A program made the translations under genes and the position numbers. Of a stretch of DNA of 64,000 bases, positions 41,709 through 51,225 are shown in pieces. The DNA is from JBKBII01 sp046299415. GTDB taxonomy: Bacteria > Pseudomonadota > Gammaproteobacteria > Ectothiorhodospirales > Ectothiorhodospiraceae. The stretch is from positions 62,001-126,000 of the forward strand of contig JBKBII010000006.1 in the NCBI GenBank assembly GCA_046299415.1, in the 5' to 3' direction. The number at the start of each line of letters is the position of its first letter. Within the stretch, counting starts at the first letter, position 1. The notes below the pieces were generated by a model that was given only the letters and a program-made list of their open reading frames with translations, had not been told where the DNA came from and made no database searches.

Positions 41709-42662
41709 TGAGACCCTTGTCGCCGGGGCCTTTTTTTGGGGTCGATGATCGGATCGATGGTAAATCGTGATGATGTCGTGAGTCCGGTTCGCTTTGTGGC
41801 CGCGTTGAGGACGTCCCATGTGACCGCGGGCGTATACAAACCAGGCCTGTCGTTGTGAGTGTGTCGTGCGTCAGCAGAACATTCGCTTACGGCGTTGCAT
41901 CGCGTCCGCAGCGAGTGTTGGCAGGCGACTCTCGCCCCGTCTGTGGACATCGGCACTCGGGGCGTCGTGCTGCGCGGCGTATTCGTCCGTCGCGGAGATT
42001 CGAATTGGTATTCGCTCCGTCTGATGACAGACAGCGATCGATTCCAGAAGCAGGCCGCGTTTGTTTCGCTGGTCGCTGTGCGGCGTCTTGGACGCTTTCG
42101 CGTTGAGCCTTGTTGCGTTATCCCCATCGCGTTGGATCGAAAAGGATTCAAATTAACTGCTTTTCTGTGCGGTCGTTATGTTTTCTTGTATATTGCGACG
42201 GATCGTTACGGGTCTTGATTACGTGCTGGGCTGTTGATTCGTTGCGCTTCGCTTCATTTGGATGGGTGGGACCATCCGGCTGTTATTGAGAAGGTTTCTT
42301 TCTGGATATCAGAAATTTATGTTTGTTTTCGAAAGTGTTTCTGGGTTGTTCTTCCGTTAGTTGCTGGCATTGCCGTAGGCGTAATGAGCTTTCGGTGGAC
42401 CGGGCGTGTTGAACGGGCCCTTCATTGGTCGACCTCGCGGTTTGTGCCTTTAAGCAGCTAGCTGGCACTCCGTCTGGGTGATCGCTCAAATATGGCGCTG
42501 TTCGTTGTTGGCCTGTGCTGAACAGGCAGGTTGAGGTCGTTGGGAACGGTCTTGGGTCGTTTTGCCGCGGTCGTCAGGGATGAATCTAGGGGTGTCGACG
42601 TACAGGGATGGAGATCTTCGGGCAAGCCGGTCATCGTTTAATGGGCGCGAGAGGACTTTGAC
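41709..42662. other. Intergenic region, no supported gene
   Basis: Some 950 bp after asd without a recognisable gene. A small plus-strand frame (42234-42461) has a hydrophobic stretch but no ribosome site or family. The region 42150-42350 is more AT-rich than average and may hold promoters. Confidence 0.5.
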
Positions 42663-43163
42663 ATGAGTGAAAAAAACGTGCGGAGTCCTCCGCTTGATGT
42701 TGCGCTTGCTCGTGATGAGGAGCCGCGGGTCGACACGGCGAGACGGTGCCCTGCGCCGGAGCAGATCGAGGTGGATCCGGATTTAGCTGTCGCTTTGATT
42801 GGGCTTCGCTTAGCGACGCTGATTGATATCCGCCAGCCTTTCGAGATCGAGTTGAAAGGGGCGACTCCGGGCGCCATCGAGGTGCCGTTTTTTCACTTGC
42901 AACATCGTCTCGGCAGCCAATTGACGGCAGAAGAGCAAGAATTGCTCGATGCCGATACACCTGAGTTTGAAGATTTGACGACGTTTCTTCGCCGCATCAA
43001 CGAAGCTTCTCAATCGCTTTGCAGCACCCGTGTTCTGCTGTGCGTGTGCAATTCGGGGCGTCGCTCGTTGCGGGCTGCGCAGACCCTCCGCGCGCTCGGC
43101 TATCCGTTCAGTTTTTCAGTAATTGGCGGCGTGCGTGACGGGCGTTTCGGTTCCGATGTCTAG
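42663..43163 (+). CDS. Rhodanese-domain protein
   Basis: A 166-residue single rhodanese domain with an N-terminal extension of about 45 residues. Motifs are ATLIDIRQPFEIELKGATPGAIEVPF at the start of the domain (given in part) and the active loop CNSGRRSLRAAQTL with C129 as the likely persulfide-forming cysteine, followed by IGGVRDGRFG. Such proteins carry or transfer sulfane sulfur in the cytoplasm, consistent with a sulfur-metabolising host. It stands alone between two gaps, with no obvious operon partner. Confidence 0.85.
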   Translation: MSEKNVRSPPLDVALARDEEPRVDTARRCPAPEQIEVDPDLAVALIGLRLATLIDIRQPFEIELKGATPGAIEVPFFHLQHRLGSQLTAEEQELLDADTPEFEDLTTFLRRINEASQSLCSTRVLLCVCNSGRRSLRAAQTLRALGYPFSFSVIGGVRDGRFGSDV

Positions 43164-43419
43164 CGGATGTTTTTGATCGGATCGTTTTTTTCGAGGTTAA
43201 GCGCGCCGATCGAGAACGCGGGTCGTCGATTGGCGGCCTCGAGTGGTGTTTGGTGTCCGAGCGGTGATTTTTCGTGCGCCTACGACAGGATATTGGGGCC
43301 ATGTGGCCCGCTCGTCGGCGCTGAGCACAATCGAGGCACTCGGCGTTAGGTGCATCGCGTGCGGGTGGATGGAGCGCGTTCGCAACGGACGTTCGCGTGC
43401 GTCGTGAGTATTCAGAGCA

Positions 43420-44226
43420 TCAGCGCCGCGCGAGAAAAATGACGTTCGGCGCCGGATTGGAAAAGTCGAGCTCGTGTAGACGAGCGAAATGTTGAAAGGT
43501 GCGCATCCGGTAGAAAACGACGTGGGTTGGATCTCGACGGTAAGGCCAGCGCGCAAAGCCGTGGTCGCTCTGCTGCAGTGTCGTCATCGCAGCGAGCAAT
43601 CCTTGGGGCTTGAGGCATTTCAACAGTCGTTCGAGCGTTGGGCCCGGGTTGTGGAGATGCTCGGCGACTTCGGTGCAGGTGATGAAGTCGTAGGTGCGTT
43701 CCAAAGTCCATGGGTCGGGATAAAAAAATGGGTCGAACAACGACATGTGGTGGCCAGCGGCGCTCAGCATGTCTGCGAGTGCGGGCCCGGGGCCGCAGCC
43801 AAAATCAAGACCCGTACTCGGTTTGTCTGATTGGGTACGCAGGCGCGCAATCAACGGACCAGCCAGTCGAGCTAGAAAAGCGCGGTAGCGCGGATCATCG
43901 ACTTGGTTGTTGTGAGTGCGATAGTGAGCCGCTTCCTCTTCGGCGCACAGGCGCGATTTCGGGTGCAGGAATGTGAGCTCGCAGACTGTGCAGCGTAGGT
44001 AGTCTCGGCGCTGCTTTTGTTGCGTGGTTGACGTGTTGTCGGCGCTCTTTTGACGGTCTGATCGCTTGGTTACCTGATCACGCGGGGAAGGTTCCCACGT
44101 CGTCGCGAATAGTCGAATCGATTGTGAGCGACATAAAGGGCAGGCAATGCCGTCGGGGTCGGCGCTCTGTTGTCGCCTCGCGCTGCTCGTGGCGCTGAGC
44201 GGATTTTCGTGGGGTGTGCGGGGCAT
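43420..44226 (-). CDS. Class I SAM-dependent methyltransferase with zinc-ribbon N-terminus
   Basis: The frame is open up to 44667, but that part runs through tRNA-Ser and cannot be coding, so I start at ATG 44226 (268 residues). An N-terminal Cys4 zinc-ribbon-like element (CPLCRS near residue 30 and CTVC near 83) precedes the methyltransferase fold. The SAM motif is GLDFGCGPGPALADML, followed by FITCTEVAEHLHNPG and LKPQGLLAAMTTL. The end has DPTHVVFYRMRTFQHFA. Proteins of this shape methylate small molecules or cell-surface precursors; the substrate cannot be told. No strong ribosome site is seen, so the start is uncertain. Confidence 0.8.
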   Translation of the reverse strand: MPRTPHENPLSATSSARRQQSADPDGIACPLCRSQSIRLFATTWEPSPRDQVTKRSDRQKSADNTSTTQQKQRRDYLRCTVCELTFLHPKSRLCAEEEAAHYRTHNNQVDDPRYRAFLARLAGPLIARLRTQSDKPSTGLDFGCGPGPALADMLSAAGHHMSLFDPFFYPDPWTLERTYDFITCTEVAEHLHNPGPTLERLLKCLKPQGLLAAMTTLQQSDHGFARWPYRRDPTHVVFYRMRTFQHFARLHELDFSNPAPNVIFLARR

Positions 44227-44371
44227 GGTTTTGACCGATGCGCAAGGGTCGCGGTCACGCGGGGGGATCGGGATCCGAGCCGGCTCTGGCTGGTGTGCGC
44301 TCAGCGCTGTGATCGCAGTCGCCAGCGCATTCGAAGCATCGCAAGCTTGGTCCGAGTCAAAGTTGTGATTT

Positions 44372-44394
44372 AAAAAAAGCGCCCGCAGGCGCTT
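44372..44394 (-). terminator. Intrinsic terminator of tRNA-Ser
   Basis: On the minus strand AAGCGCC-TGC-GGGCGCTT is followed directly by a seven-T run, 15 bases beyond the 3' CCA of tRNA-Ser. It separates the tRNA from the methyltransferase gene downstream. Confidence 0.88.
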
Positions 44395-44409
44395 GATTGA
44401 TGGGGATTT

Positions 44410-44499
<90 letters not shown>

Positions 44500-44673
44500 G
44501 GGGGGAGGATCATATCGCGTTTCCAGATTGTGGGCTAGATGATCTGACCCTGCCGTGTGACCTTCAATGGTTGACGGGGGTCGGGTTTGGTTTTGGTGAA
44601 GGCTTTGTATCGAAGCGATTCGCTGATGGCCGGTGACTTGATCTCGGGAACGTGGATCCGTTGGCATCGTTCA

Positions 44674-45351
44674 TCAAGGTTGCAGTCGGGTTATCTTCCA
44701 GCCTGAGTCGGTACGGTCAAGCTGAAGGCGGTCGTGCAGGCGGTTGTCGCGACCCTGCCAAAATTCGATGCGTTGTGGCACGAGGCGATAGCCGCCCCAG
44801 CGTGAAGGCCTCGGGGGGCCGTCGGGGAATTCGTGGACGATGGCGGCGTGGGCGGCTTCGAGCGTCGCGCGGTCGGCAATGGGTTGACTCTGTTTTGATG
44901 CGTAGGCCGCTTGTTGGCTGCCCGTCGGCCGGCTTGAAAAATAAGCGTCGGCTTCGGCGTCGCTCAGGATTTCGACGCCGCCTTCAAATCGGACTTGACG
45001 TTCGGTTTCAGGCCAGTAGAACAGAACTGCTGCGCGTGGGTTGGCGGAGAGGTCGTGGCCTTTGCGGCTGTCGCGATCGGTATAAAAACATAGGCCGTGG
45101 TCCACGTGCTTGAGCAGTACGCAGCGTGCCGATGGCTGGCCGGACGCATCGGCCGTGGCTAGGATCATCGCTGTGGGTTCGGTGTTGCCAGCCGTCCGGG
45201 CGTCCTGAATCCATGTTTCGAGTTGATTGAAGGGATCTGGATTAAGCGCATTTCGATCAAGTGCGCCGGAGAGATAACGGCGCCGATCGGCGCGGTGGTC
45301 GTGGGTCGCAGCGGACGGGCGGGGTTGTACGGAGTCATTGATCTGGGCCAT
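44674..45351 (-). CDS. pdxH: Pyridoxamine 5'-phosphate oxidase
   Basis: ATG at 45351, with AGGTC upstream, gives 225 residues, close to the 218 of E. coli PdxH; the frame extends to 45420 but without a better site. It oxidises pyridoxine or pyridoxamine phosphate to pyridoxal phosphate using FMN. Conserved segments are RRRYLSGALDRNALNPDPF, ATADASGQPSARCVLLK, FYTDRDSRKGHDL, AVLFYWPETERQVRFEG and the terminal WGGYRLVPQRIEFWQG with RLHDRLQL. It stands alone, convergent with nothing obvious, downstream of a 400-bp gap. Confidence 0.95.
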   Translation of the reverse strand: MAQINDSVQPRPSAATHDHRADRRRYLSGALDRNALNPDPFNQLETWIQDARTAGNTEPTAMILATADASGQPSARCVLLKHVDHGLCFYTDRDSRKGHDLSANPRAAVLFYWPETERQVRFEGGVEILSDAEADAYFSSRPTGSQQAAYASKQSQPIADRATLEAAHAAIVHEFPDGPPRPSRWGGYRLVPQRIEFWQGRDNRLHDRLQLDRTDSGWKITRLQP

Positions 45352-45819
45352 TAGTGACCTCGAGGTATTGAGACGATCGAAATGAATTGACGTTTGCTGG
45401 TTATGACCGACGATGGCCATGAGTGCGACTTCCTAGCGTGCTGAGACCCAGCCGATGTGCAATGGTTTACCGTCTTGTTAGCTTCAGGCTGGTGCCGGGT
45501 TGTCGATGAGGGCTTGAACCTTGGCGGTCGATGGCTGTCGGGTCCCTAGTGGTCAATGAGCCGGCGATCGTCCCAGAACGGTGTGGGTGACTCGACGCTC
45601 GATCAACTCGCGCGCTGCAGACAAATGAGGCTCGGCGACGCGTTCGCATCTGGTGGTTCGGAGAGGCTCGCCGATTCGAGCTCCTGTTCGCCGGTAATCG
45701 TCCTCGTGCCTTCGGAGCTTCTGCGTGTGGACCGTCAAGCAAGCGGGTTTGTTGGCGTCGTTGCGAACCGCTGTCCTGTGTTGCGGCACTTTTGAGACCA
45801 AGGCTTTACGGAGAGGTGC
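45352..45819. other. Intergenic region, divergent promoters
   Basis: A 468-bp gap between divergent pdxH and the CDGSH-glutamate synthase-like gene. No gene is supported. Both promoters must lie here but no strong -35/-10 pair stood out. Confidence 0.45.
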
Positions 45820-47460
45820 ATGGCCCATCCCATCATTGCAGCCATTGAACCGAAGGCGGTGAAGTTGAAACAAGGCGAGGTGGTGTACTTCTGCCGCTGC
45901 GGCCGTTCAAAGGATCAACCGTTTTGCGACGGTGCGCACGCGGGGTCGGGAATCGAGCCGATGCGCTTCGAGGCGCCGGCAGACGATGAGTTCTACTTTT
46001 GTCAGTGCAAGCAAAGCAGCGATTTGCCACTGTGTGACGGAACGCATGAACGCTTCTCTGAAAAAAATGTTGGACAGTCGCTAGATGATGCCTCAGCGAG
46101 TGATGCAGCTTCGAACCAGAACGCCAAGAAAAGCGACGCTAATGACACCGCCAGAGACGAATTCGAGTCGGAAATTCAAGTGCGTAACACCGACGCGGAG
46201 CCGTTGCTTGAGTGGGTGCATGCGTTAGCCGAGCAAGATCCTGAGACGTTTGGGTTCGGGCCGGTCGCGGCCATGGGTGTTCCGCGCCCGAGACTGCCGC
46301 AGTGGGATGACTTGTTGATTGTGACAGCGCAGTTGGCGCGTCGCCCGCTTGGCTCTGATGAATCGGTCGACATGCTCGTGACGTTAGGATCCGGTGATCG
46401 ACGTCTCGAACTGGCATCGCCGCTGATCGTGACCGATATGAGTTACGGTGCGTTATCGAAGGAGGCGAAGATTGCGCTTGCCCGTGGCGTCGCTGCGGCG
46501 GGCGTGACTCACGCCACTGGCGAAGGCGGCGTTCTGCCCGAGGAGCAGGCCGCTAATCCAAAGCTGCTGTTTGAACTTGGTCCGGCTCGCTTTGGCTTTG
46601 ATCAGGTCGATTGGTCGCGAGTCGGTGGGTTCCATGTCAAGGCCGGGCAGGCGGCGAAGACAGGCATCGGCGGCGTTTTGCCGGCCGCTAAGGTCAGCGA
46701 GGAAATAGCCTCGGTCCGCGGAATCTCGGCGGGTGAGGACGCGTGCTCGCCTGAAGTCGATCCAAAATTGTTGAATCCTAGGGATTTTGTGGCTCTTTTC
46801 GATAAGGTGCGGGAGCATGCGGGGGCAATTCCGGTCGGGATCAAGCTCGCGGCTCAACATGTCGAGGCCGATCTCGCCTTTGTGCTGGAGTGTGGTGTCG
46901 ACTATGTGGTCATTGACGGCCGCGGCGGCGGAACAGCGGCGGCTCCACAGTGGCTCCGCGATCACTCGGGCGTGCCGTTGCAGCATGCCATCGCTCGAGC
47001 GCGTGATTTCATCGATCGCCACGCTGATGGGGCCGGCGTACGTTTGATCGCGACCGGTGGACTTCGTACGCCGATGGACGTCGTCAAGGCGTTGGCTTTG
47101 GGCGCGGATGCGGTGGCGCTAGGCACTGCGGCGATGCAGGCGGTGGGATGTATTGGGGCCCGGATTTGCCATACCAATCGTTGTCCGGTCGGGGTCGCGA
47201 CGCAGGATCCTGAGCTGCGGTCTCGCCTCGACGTCGACAAGGCGAGCCAGCGGGTCGATCGCTTTCTCAGAAATAGCGCGGCGATTGTCGAGCGTTTTGC
47301 GCGGGTGTGTGGTCATGCGCGCGTCGCCGAGTTCGCACGTGACGACCTCGTCACGACCAATCCGGCGTTGAGCGATGCGCTCGGCGTGTCGAACGCGGGG
47401 GTCGACAGGACCGAAATGAACCGCGGTTGGCCCATGCCCGGCGCTACTAGCCAACGGTGA
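45820..47460 (+). CDS. Double CDGSH iron-sulfur domain fused to glutamate synthase-like FMN domain
   Basis: A 546-residue fusion. Residues about 15-50 and 55-80 are two CDGSH [2Fe-2S] motifs: YFCRCGRSKDQPFCDGAH and YFCQCKQSSDLPLCDGTH, each with the three Cys and one His ligands. A 50-residue Ser/Asp-rich linker follows. From about residue 155 the protein matches the FMN-binding central domain of glutamate synthase: SPLIVTDMSYGALSKEAKI, GEGGVLPEEQ, the glycine-rich VIDGRGGGTAAAP, GADAVALGTAAM and CHTNRCPVGVATQDP, the Cys set that binds the [3Fe-4S] cluster in GltB. The amidotransferase domain is absent. The reaction is unknown; an electron-transfer flavoenzyme is likely. Confidence 0.9.
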   Translation: MAHPIIAAIEPKAVKLKQGEVVYFCRCGRSKDQPFCDGAHAGSGIEPMRFEAPADDEFYFCQCKQSSDLPLCDGTHERFSEKNVGQSLDDASASDAASNQNAKKSDANDTARDEFESEIQVRNTDAEPLLEWVHALAEQDPETFGFGPVAAMGVPRPRLPQWDDLLIVTAQLARRPLGSDESVDMLVTLGSGDRRLELASPLIVTDMSYGALSKEAKIALARGVAAAGVTHATGEGGVLPEEQAANPKLLFELGPARFGFDQVDWSRVGGFHVKAGQAAKTGIGGVLPAAKVSEEIASVRGISAGEDACSPEVDPKLLNPRDFVALFDKVREHAGAIPVGIKLAAQHVEADLAFVLECGVDYVVIDGRGGGTAAAPQWLRDHSGVPLQHAIARARDFIDRHADGAGVRLIATGGLRTPMDVVKALALGADAVALGTAAMQAVGCIGARICHTNRCPVGVATQDPELRSRLDVDKASQRVDRFLRNSAAIVERFARVCGHARVAEFARDDLVTTNPALSDALGVSNAGVDRTEMNRGWPMPGATSQR

Positions 47461-48031
47461 GCCGTCTGAGTCTGTTCAAAGAGCGTTGAAACCCTGAAAC
47501 GTTGCAACACTCCATAGGCGCTGAATGATGGGAAGCGGGTGCCGGGCGAACGTCGCGAGCCGGCGTGGGCGAGACGTTTGATCGGCATCGGCGTCGGATT
47601 ATGCGGGACGTCATTGCGCTGATGGACCGATCGCGCGGCCGGGTATTAGGCGTCGTTTTGGCGTTTTTTTGGCTCGTGACTGTGACAGGCGTCGGTCGAG
47701 ATCCGGCTGGTCTAGGTCGGGGTTTCCCCGTGTGCCTGGTCCTTTGTCGAGAGGGATGTTCTTAGTGAGTGCCTTCGCGGGCGCTTCGGTATGGGGGTTC
47801 TTTTCGAGTTTCCCAATCTGCATTCAGACGGTTTGTCGGTCTTAAAAGCACGGCAAAGTCCCGAGAGGGACGCAGCGCAGCGCGCCCGAAGTGCGGAGCC
47901 TACAGCCCCTGAGTGCAGCGACCGAGTGATAACGAGCCGGTGGGCGGGGACACGAGCTCCACACGGGGTCATACACGCGCGCACGGCAACGTCTTGAGTG
48001 TTTTCCACGGGCTTGGATGAGGATGAGAGAA
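47461..48031. other. Intergenic region, no supported gene
   Basis: 570 bp with overlapping short frames on both strands and no recognisable domain or RNA gene. Confidence 0.45.
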
Positions 48032-48493
48032 ATGTACGCTTTGGCGACGATATTGCATGTGTTGGCGGCGGTGTTATGGGTCGGCGGGATGTTTTTTGCG
48101 TGGTGGATCCTGCGCCCGGTTGCGGGTGAGCAACTTGCACCGGATGCTCGGATTCGTTTGTGGTCGGCCGTATTTGCGCGGTTTTTCCCGTGGGTGTGGG
48201 GCAGTATCGTCGTGATCCTGATCACGGGGTTTTGGATGCTTTTTGGCGTGTTGGGTGGATTTGCTGGCGTTCATTGGAGCGTGCATCTGATGCTGCTACT
48301 TGGGGTGGTGATGATGTTGTTGTTCGCACATATTTTCTTCGCCCCGTACAAGCGTCTCCGTCGTGCTGACGGTCTCGGTGATCTCGAGACCGGTCTCGCA
48401 GCACTCGGGCAGTTGCGGTTGTTTTTTGCGATCAATCTGGTGCTTGGAGTTGTGACGTTTGCGGTTGCGTCGGGCGGTCGTTTGATCGGATAA
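48032..48493 (+). CDS. CopD-like integral membrane protein
   Basis: A 153-residue membrane protein. ATG at 48032 with GAGAGA immediately upstream is chosen because it opens directly into the first hydrophobic helix (MYALATILHVLAAVLWVGGM). Four transmembrane segments lie at residues about 3-25, 52-75, 80-102 and 130-150. His residues in helix 1 (ILHVLAA) and helix 3 are where CopD-type proteins of this size place haem or copper ligands. Family members are linked to copper or electron transport, but the assignment is by topology and the HxLAAxxWxGG pattern only. Confidence 0.75.
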   Translation: MYALATILHVLAAVLWVGGMFFAWWILRPVAGEQLAPDARIRLWSAVFARFFPWVWGSIVVILITGFWMLFGVLGGFAGVHWSVHLMLLLGVVMMLLFAHIFFAPYKRLRRADGLGDLETGLAALGQLRLFFAINLVLGVVTFAVASGGRLIG

Positions 48494-48585
48494 AGCACGT
48501 TGCCCGTGTTGTTCGGGCTGTCGTCAACGTTTGCGCGCCGTGATTCGAACTTGGCTGAGCGCGATTTGGATTTGTGGGCTGAGAT

Positions 48586-49068
48586 ATGTGGTCGTCGCTG
48601 AAACGATGGCGCCCGTGGCAGAGGCTACAGCCGGACGAGGCGGCGTCAGTATGGCGAGGCTTACGTGCTGGCCAAGGCGGCGTGGAGACTGTTTTGGGCT
48701 TACCGCACGCTTTGGCGGCGCCTTTGTTGGAGCGTCATTTTAGGGGCAAAGCCGTGCCAAGTAGCGCGGGCTTCGCTCGCCACGGACGCGACGGGTACTG
48801 GACGTTACCGCCACCTCACCCCTTCGTTCAGGTCCGGTTGATTGGCGATGACCACGGGCGATTGGCAGAAGGCGAGGTGCGCAGCGCGAAACTTTGGGCG
48901 GGTGTGTGTCTGTACACGCTGTGGGCCCCTGAAAACGAGCGTGTGGTGTGGCAGATCCTGGCATCGCGCGATGCGCCGCACTCTTTGCTCGCTTTGATCA
49001 AGGCTCAGGGGGTTGAGTTTACCCAGGTTGACTCGCTTGATGAGCGCTCGTCCGGGACTTGGCGATGA
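48586..49068 (+). CDS. Hypothetical protein
   Basis: A 160-residue predicted protein with no family I recognise. The N-terminus is Trp/Arg/Leu-rich. The C-terminal half (GRDGYWTLPPPHPFVQVRL, then LWAGVCLYTLWAPENERVVW) looks like a mixed alpha/beta domain with conserved-looking aromatics. There is no signal peptide or membrane segment. The codon use resembles neighbouring genes, which is the main argument for coding. It lies between the CopD-like gene and tRNA-Val on the same strand; the ribosome site is weak. Confidence 0.55.
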   Translation: MWSSLKRWRPWQRLQPDEAASVWRGLRAGQGGVETVLGLPHALAAPLLERHFRGKAVPSSAGFARHGRDGYWTLPPPHPFVQVRLIGDDHGRLAEGEVRSAKLWAGVCLYTLWAPENERVVWQILASRDAPHSLLALIKAQGVEFTQVDSLDERSSGTWR

Positions 49069-49230
49069 TAGGGGTCGGCTCGCGTGGCGTCCCGTGACAG
49101 GCTGTCGCTCGTTTTCAGTGACGGTTTTCGGGGCGTTTTGGGCGGGACTGTGAGTTTCTATTTGCGATTGCGTCCGACAGCCTTGCACCTCCGCGCGCAA
49201 CGCTCTACGATTGCGGGCCTCGCGAAAGCG

Positions 49231-49305
49231 GGGCGGTTAGCTCAGCGGTAGAGCACTGCCTTCACACGGCAGGGGTCACTGGTTCGAACCCAGTACCGCC
49301 CACCA
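49231..49305 (+). tRNA. tRNA-Val(CAC)
   Basis: A 75-nt tRNA: acceptor stem GGGCGGT with ACCGCCC, D-loop AGCTCAGCGGTAGAGC, anticodon stem CTGCC/GGCAG around loop TTCACAC (anticodon CAC), T-loop GGTTCGAACCC, discriminator A and encoded CCA. Confidence 0.97.
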
Positions 49306-49348
49306 CACACAAAAAACCCCGGGGCTACGCCCGGGGTTTTTTGTGTGT
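49306..49348 (+). terminator. Intrinsic terminator of tRNA-Val
   Basis: ACACAAAAAACCCCGGG and CCCGGGGTTTTTTGTGT pair around GCTACG, directly after the tRNA. The symmetric A/T tracts make it a bidirectional rho-independent terminator. Confidence 0.93.
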
Positions 49349-49604
49349 GGTCCTCGGTCGGTTTGGCGTTCTGTGCCCTCAAGGGCTCGCGTTTTTTTCC
49401 GAAGACGCGCAGATCGGTTTTGATTCCGGGCTTTTGGCTGTCGCTGGGGTTTCGTTTGGTCCGGGCGGGCGGGTGGAATGACAGGTGTACCCTGACGGCG
49501 GATAGCCTCAGGGTGATGTGCGAATGACGTTCCGATTACATCTAGGGCGAATGTTGGGCACTCATGCCTGGCTTCAGGTGTGTAGTGGTTAAGGGTATTG
49601 GTTG

Positions 49605-49634
49605 TTGATCAATATCGCGTTTATCAAATATAGA
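49605..49634 (+). promoter_or_regulatory. Putative promoter of the carboxysome operon
   Basis: TTGATC (49605-49610) and TATAGA (49629-49634) are spaced by 18 bp in an AT-rich island about 100 bp upstream of cbbL. An inverted repeat TTGAT-N13-ATCAA overlaps the -35 region and could bind a LysR-type CbbR regulator, although no cbbR gene is in the window. Identified by eye. Confidence 0.5.
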
Positions 49635-49732
49635 CATTCTTCAATGGGTCGGATTGAGAAAAATCACTTGTCCCAACGGGGTCAGATCAGTACTCTCGCA
49701 CGGTTTCTATCCCACAAAGCGAGGACAAGCGC

Positions 49733-51154
49733 ATGGCCGTCAAGAAGTACGACGCGGGCGTCAAGGATTACCGCGAAACCTACTGGATGCCAGAGTACGT
49801 GCCACTCGACACGGACCTGCTGGCATGTTTCAAGATCACTCCGCAGCCTGGTGTCGATCGTGAAGAAGCGGCTGCTGCTGTAGCGGCAGAGTCCTCGACG
49901 GGTACCTGGACCACGGTTTGGACCGATCTCCTGACCGACATGGACTACTACAAGGGCCGCGCGTACCACATCGAAGACGTACCCGGTGACGATGAGTCGT
50001 TTTACGCTTTCATCGCTTACCCGATCGATCTTTTCGAAGAGGGTTCGGTCGTCAACGTGTTCACCTCGTTGGTGGGTAATGTGTTCGGCTTCAAGGCCGT
50101 GCGCGCGCTGCGTCTGGAAGACGTGCGTTTCCCTATCGCTTACGTGAAGACCTGTGGTGGTCCGCCGCATGGGATTCAGGTCGAGCGCGACATGATGAAC
50201 AAGTACGGTCGTCCGCTGCTGGGTTGTACCATCAAGCCGAAACTGGGTCTGTCGGGCAAGAACTACGGCCGCGCCGTGTACGAATGTCTGCGTGGTGGTC
50301 TCGACTTCACCAAGGACGACGAAAACATCAACAGCCAGCCGTTCATGCGCTGGCGGCAGCGTTTCGACTTCGTTCAGGAAGCGACCCTGAAAGCCGAAGC
50401 CGAAACCGGTGAGCGCAAGGGCCACTATCTGAACGTGACCGCGCCCACTCCGGAAGAGATGTACAAGCGTGCCGAGTACGCCAAGGAGATCGGCGCGCCG
50501 ATCATCATGCACGACTACATCACCGGCGGTTTCTGCGCCAATACTGGGCTGGCCAACTGGTGCCGCGACAACGGCATGTTGTTGCACATCCATCGTGCGA
50601 TGCACGCGGTTGTCGACCGTCATCCCAAGCACGGGATCCACTTCCGTGTGCTGACCAAGATCCTGCGTTTGTCCGGTGGCGATCATCTGCATACCGGGAC
50701 TGTTGTTGGCAAGCTCGAAGGCGACCGCGCTGCGACGCTTGGCTGGATCGACTTGCTGCGTGAACAGTTCGTGCCAGAAGACCGCTCGCGCGGCATCTTC
50801 TTCGATCAGGATTGGGGCTCGATGCCGGGTGCCTTCGCCGTGGCTTCGGGTGGGATCCACGTGTGGCACATGCCGGCTCTGGTCTCGATCTTCGGTGATG
50901 ACTCCGTCCTGCAGTTCGGTGGCGGTACGCTGGGTCACCCGTGGGGCAACGCCGCTGGTGCGCACGCCAATCGTGTCGCGCTGGAGGCCTGTGTGCAGGC
51001 TCGCAACGAAGGTCGCGAGCTCGAGCGCGAGGGCAAGGAGATCCTGACGGCCGCCGCGGCACATAGCCCAGAGCTGAAGATCGCCATGGAAACCTGGAAA
51101 GAGATCAAGTTCGAGTTCGATACGGTCGACAAGCTCGACGTCGCGCACAAGTAA
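49733..51154 (+). CDS. cbbL: RuBisCO large subunit, form IA
   Basis: A 473-residue form I large subunit, the same length as carboxysomal CbbL of Halothiobacillus neapolitanus. It fixes CO2 onto ribulose bisphosphate. The carbamylated lysine is K194 in GGLDFTKDDEN; other active-site segments are GCTIKPKLGLSGKNYGRA, RAMHAVVDRHPKHG, SGGDHLHTGTVVGKLEGD and the C-terminal FGGGTLGHPWGNAAGA. Codon use is strongly biased, as expected for a very abundant protein. It heads the carboxysome operon, preceded by a plausible promoter and followed by cbbS after 71 bp, with a hairpin in the spacer. Confidence 0.98.
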   Translation: MAVKKYDAGVKDYRETYWMPEYVPLDTDLLACFKITPQPGVDREEAAAAVAAESSTGTWTTVWTDLLTDMDYYKGRAYHIEDVPGDDESFYAFIAYPIDLFEEGSVVNVFTSLVGNVFGFKAVRALRLEDVRFPIAYVKTCGGPPHGIQVERDMMNKYGRPLLGCTIKPKLGLSGKNYGRAVYECLRGGLDFTKDDENINSQPFMRWRQRFDFVQEATLKAEAETGERKGHYLNVTAPTPEEMYKRAEYAKEIGAPIIMHDYITGGFCANTGLANWCRDNGMLLHIHRAMHAVVDRHPKHGIHFRVLTKILRLSGGDHLHTGTVVGKLEGDRAATLGWIDLLREQFVPEDRSRGIFFDQDWGSMPGAFAVASGGIHVWHMPALVSIFGDDSVLQFGGGTLGHPWGNAAGAHANRVALEACVQARNEGRELEREGKEILTAAAAHSPELKIAMETWKEIKFEFDTVDKLDVAHK

Positions 51155-51165
51155 GACCGCCGTGA

Positions 51166-51188
51166 GGGGCGAGTCATCTACTCGCCCC
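51166..51188 (+). other. Hairpin between cbbL and cbbS
   Basis: GGGGCGAGT (51166-51174) pairs perfectly with ACTCGCCCC (51180-51188) around CATCT. No T-run follows, so it is more likely an mRNA-stabilising or processing structure than a terminator. Confidence 0.65.
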
Positions 51189-51225
51189 CTTGGCCGGTTG
51201 AACATCTTCAGCAGAGGACACCGTC

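Noticed and set aside
49682..51205. 507-residue open frame on the minus strand
   Set aside because: It is the complement of cbbL, whose identity is certain.
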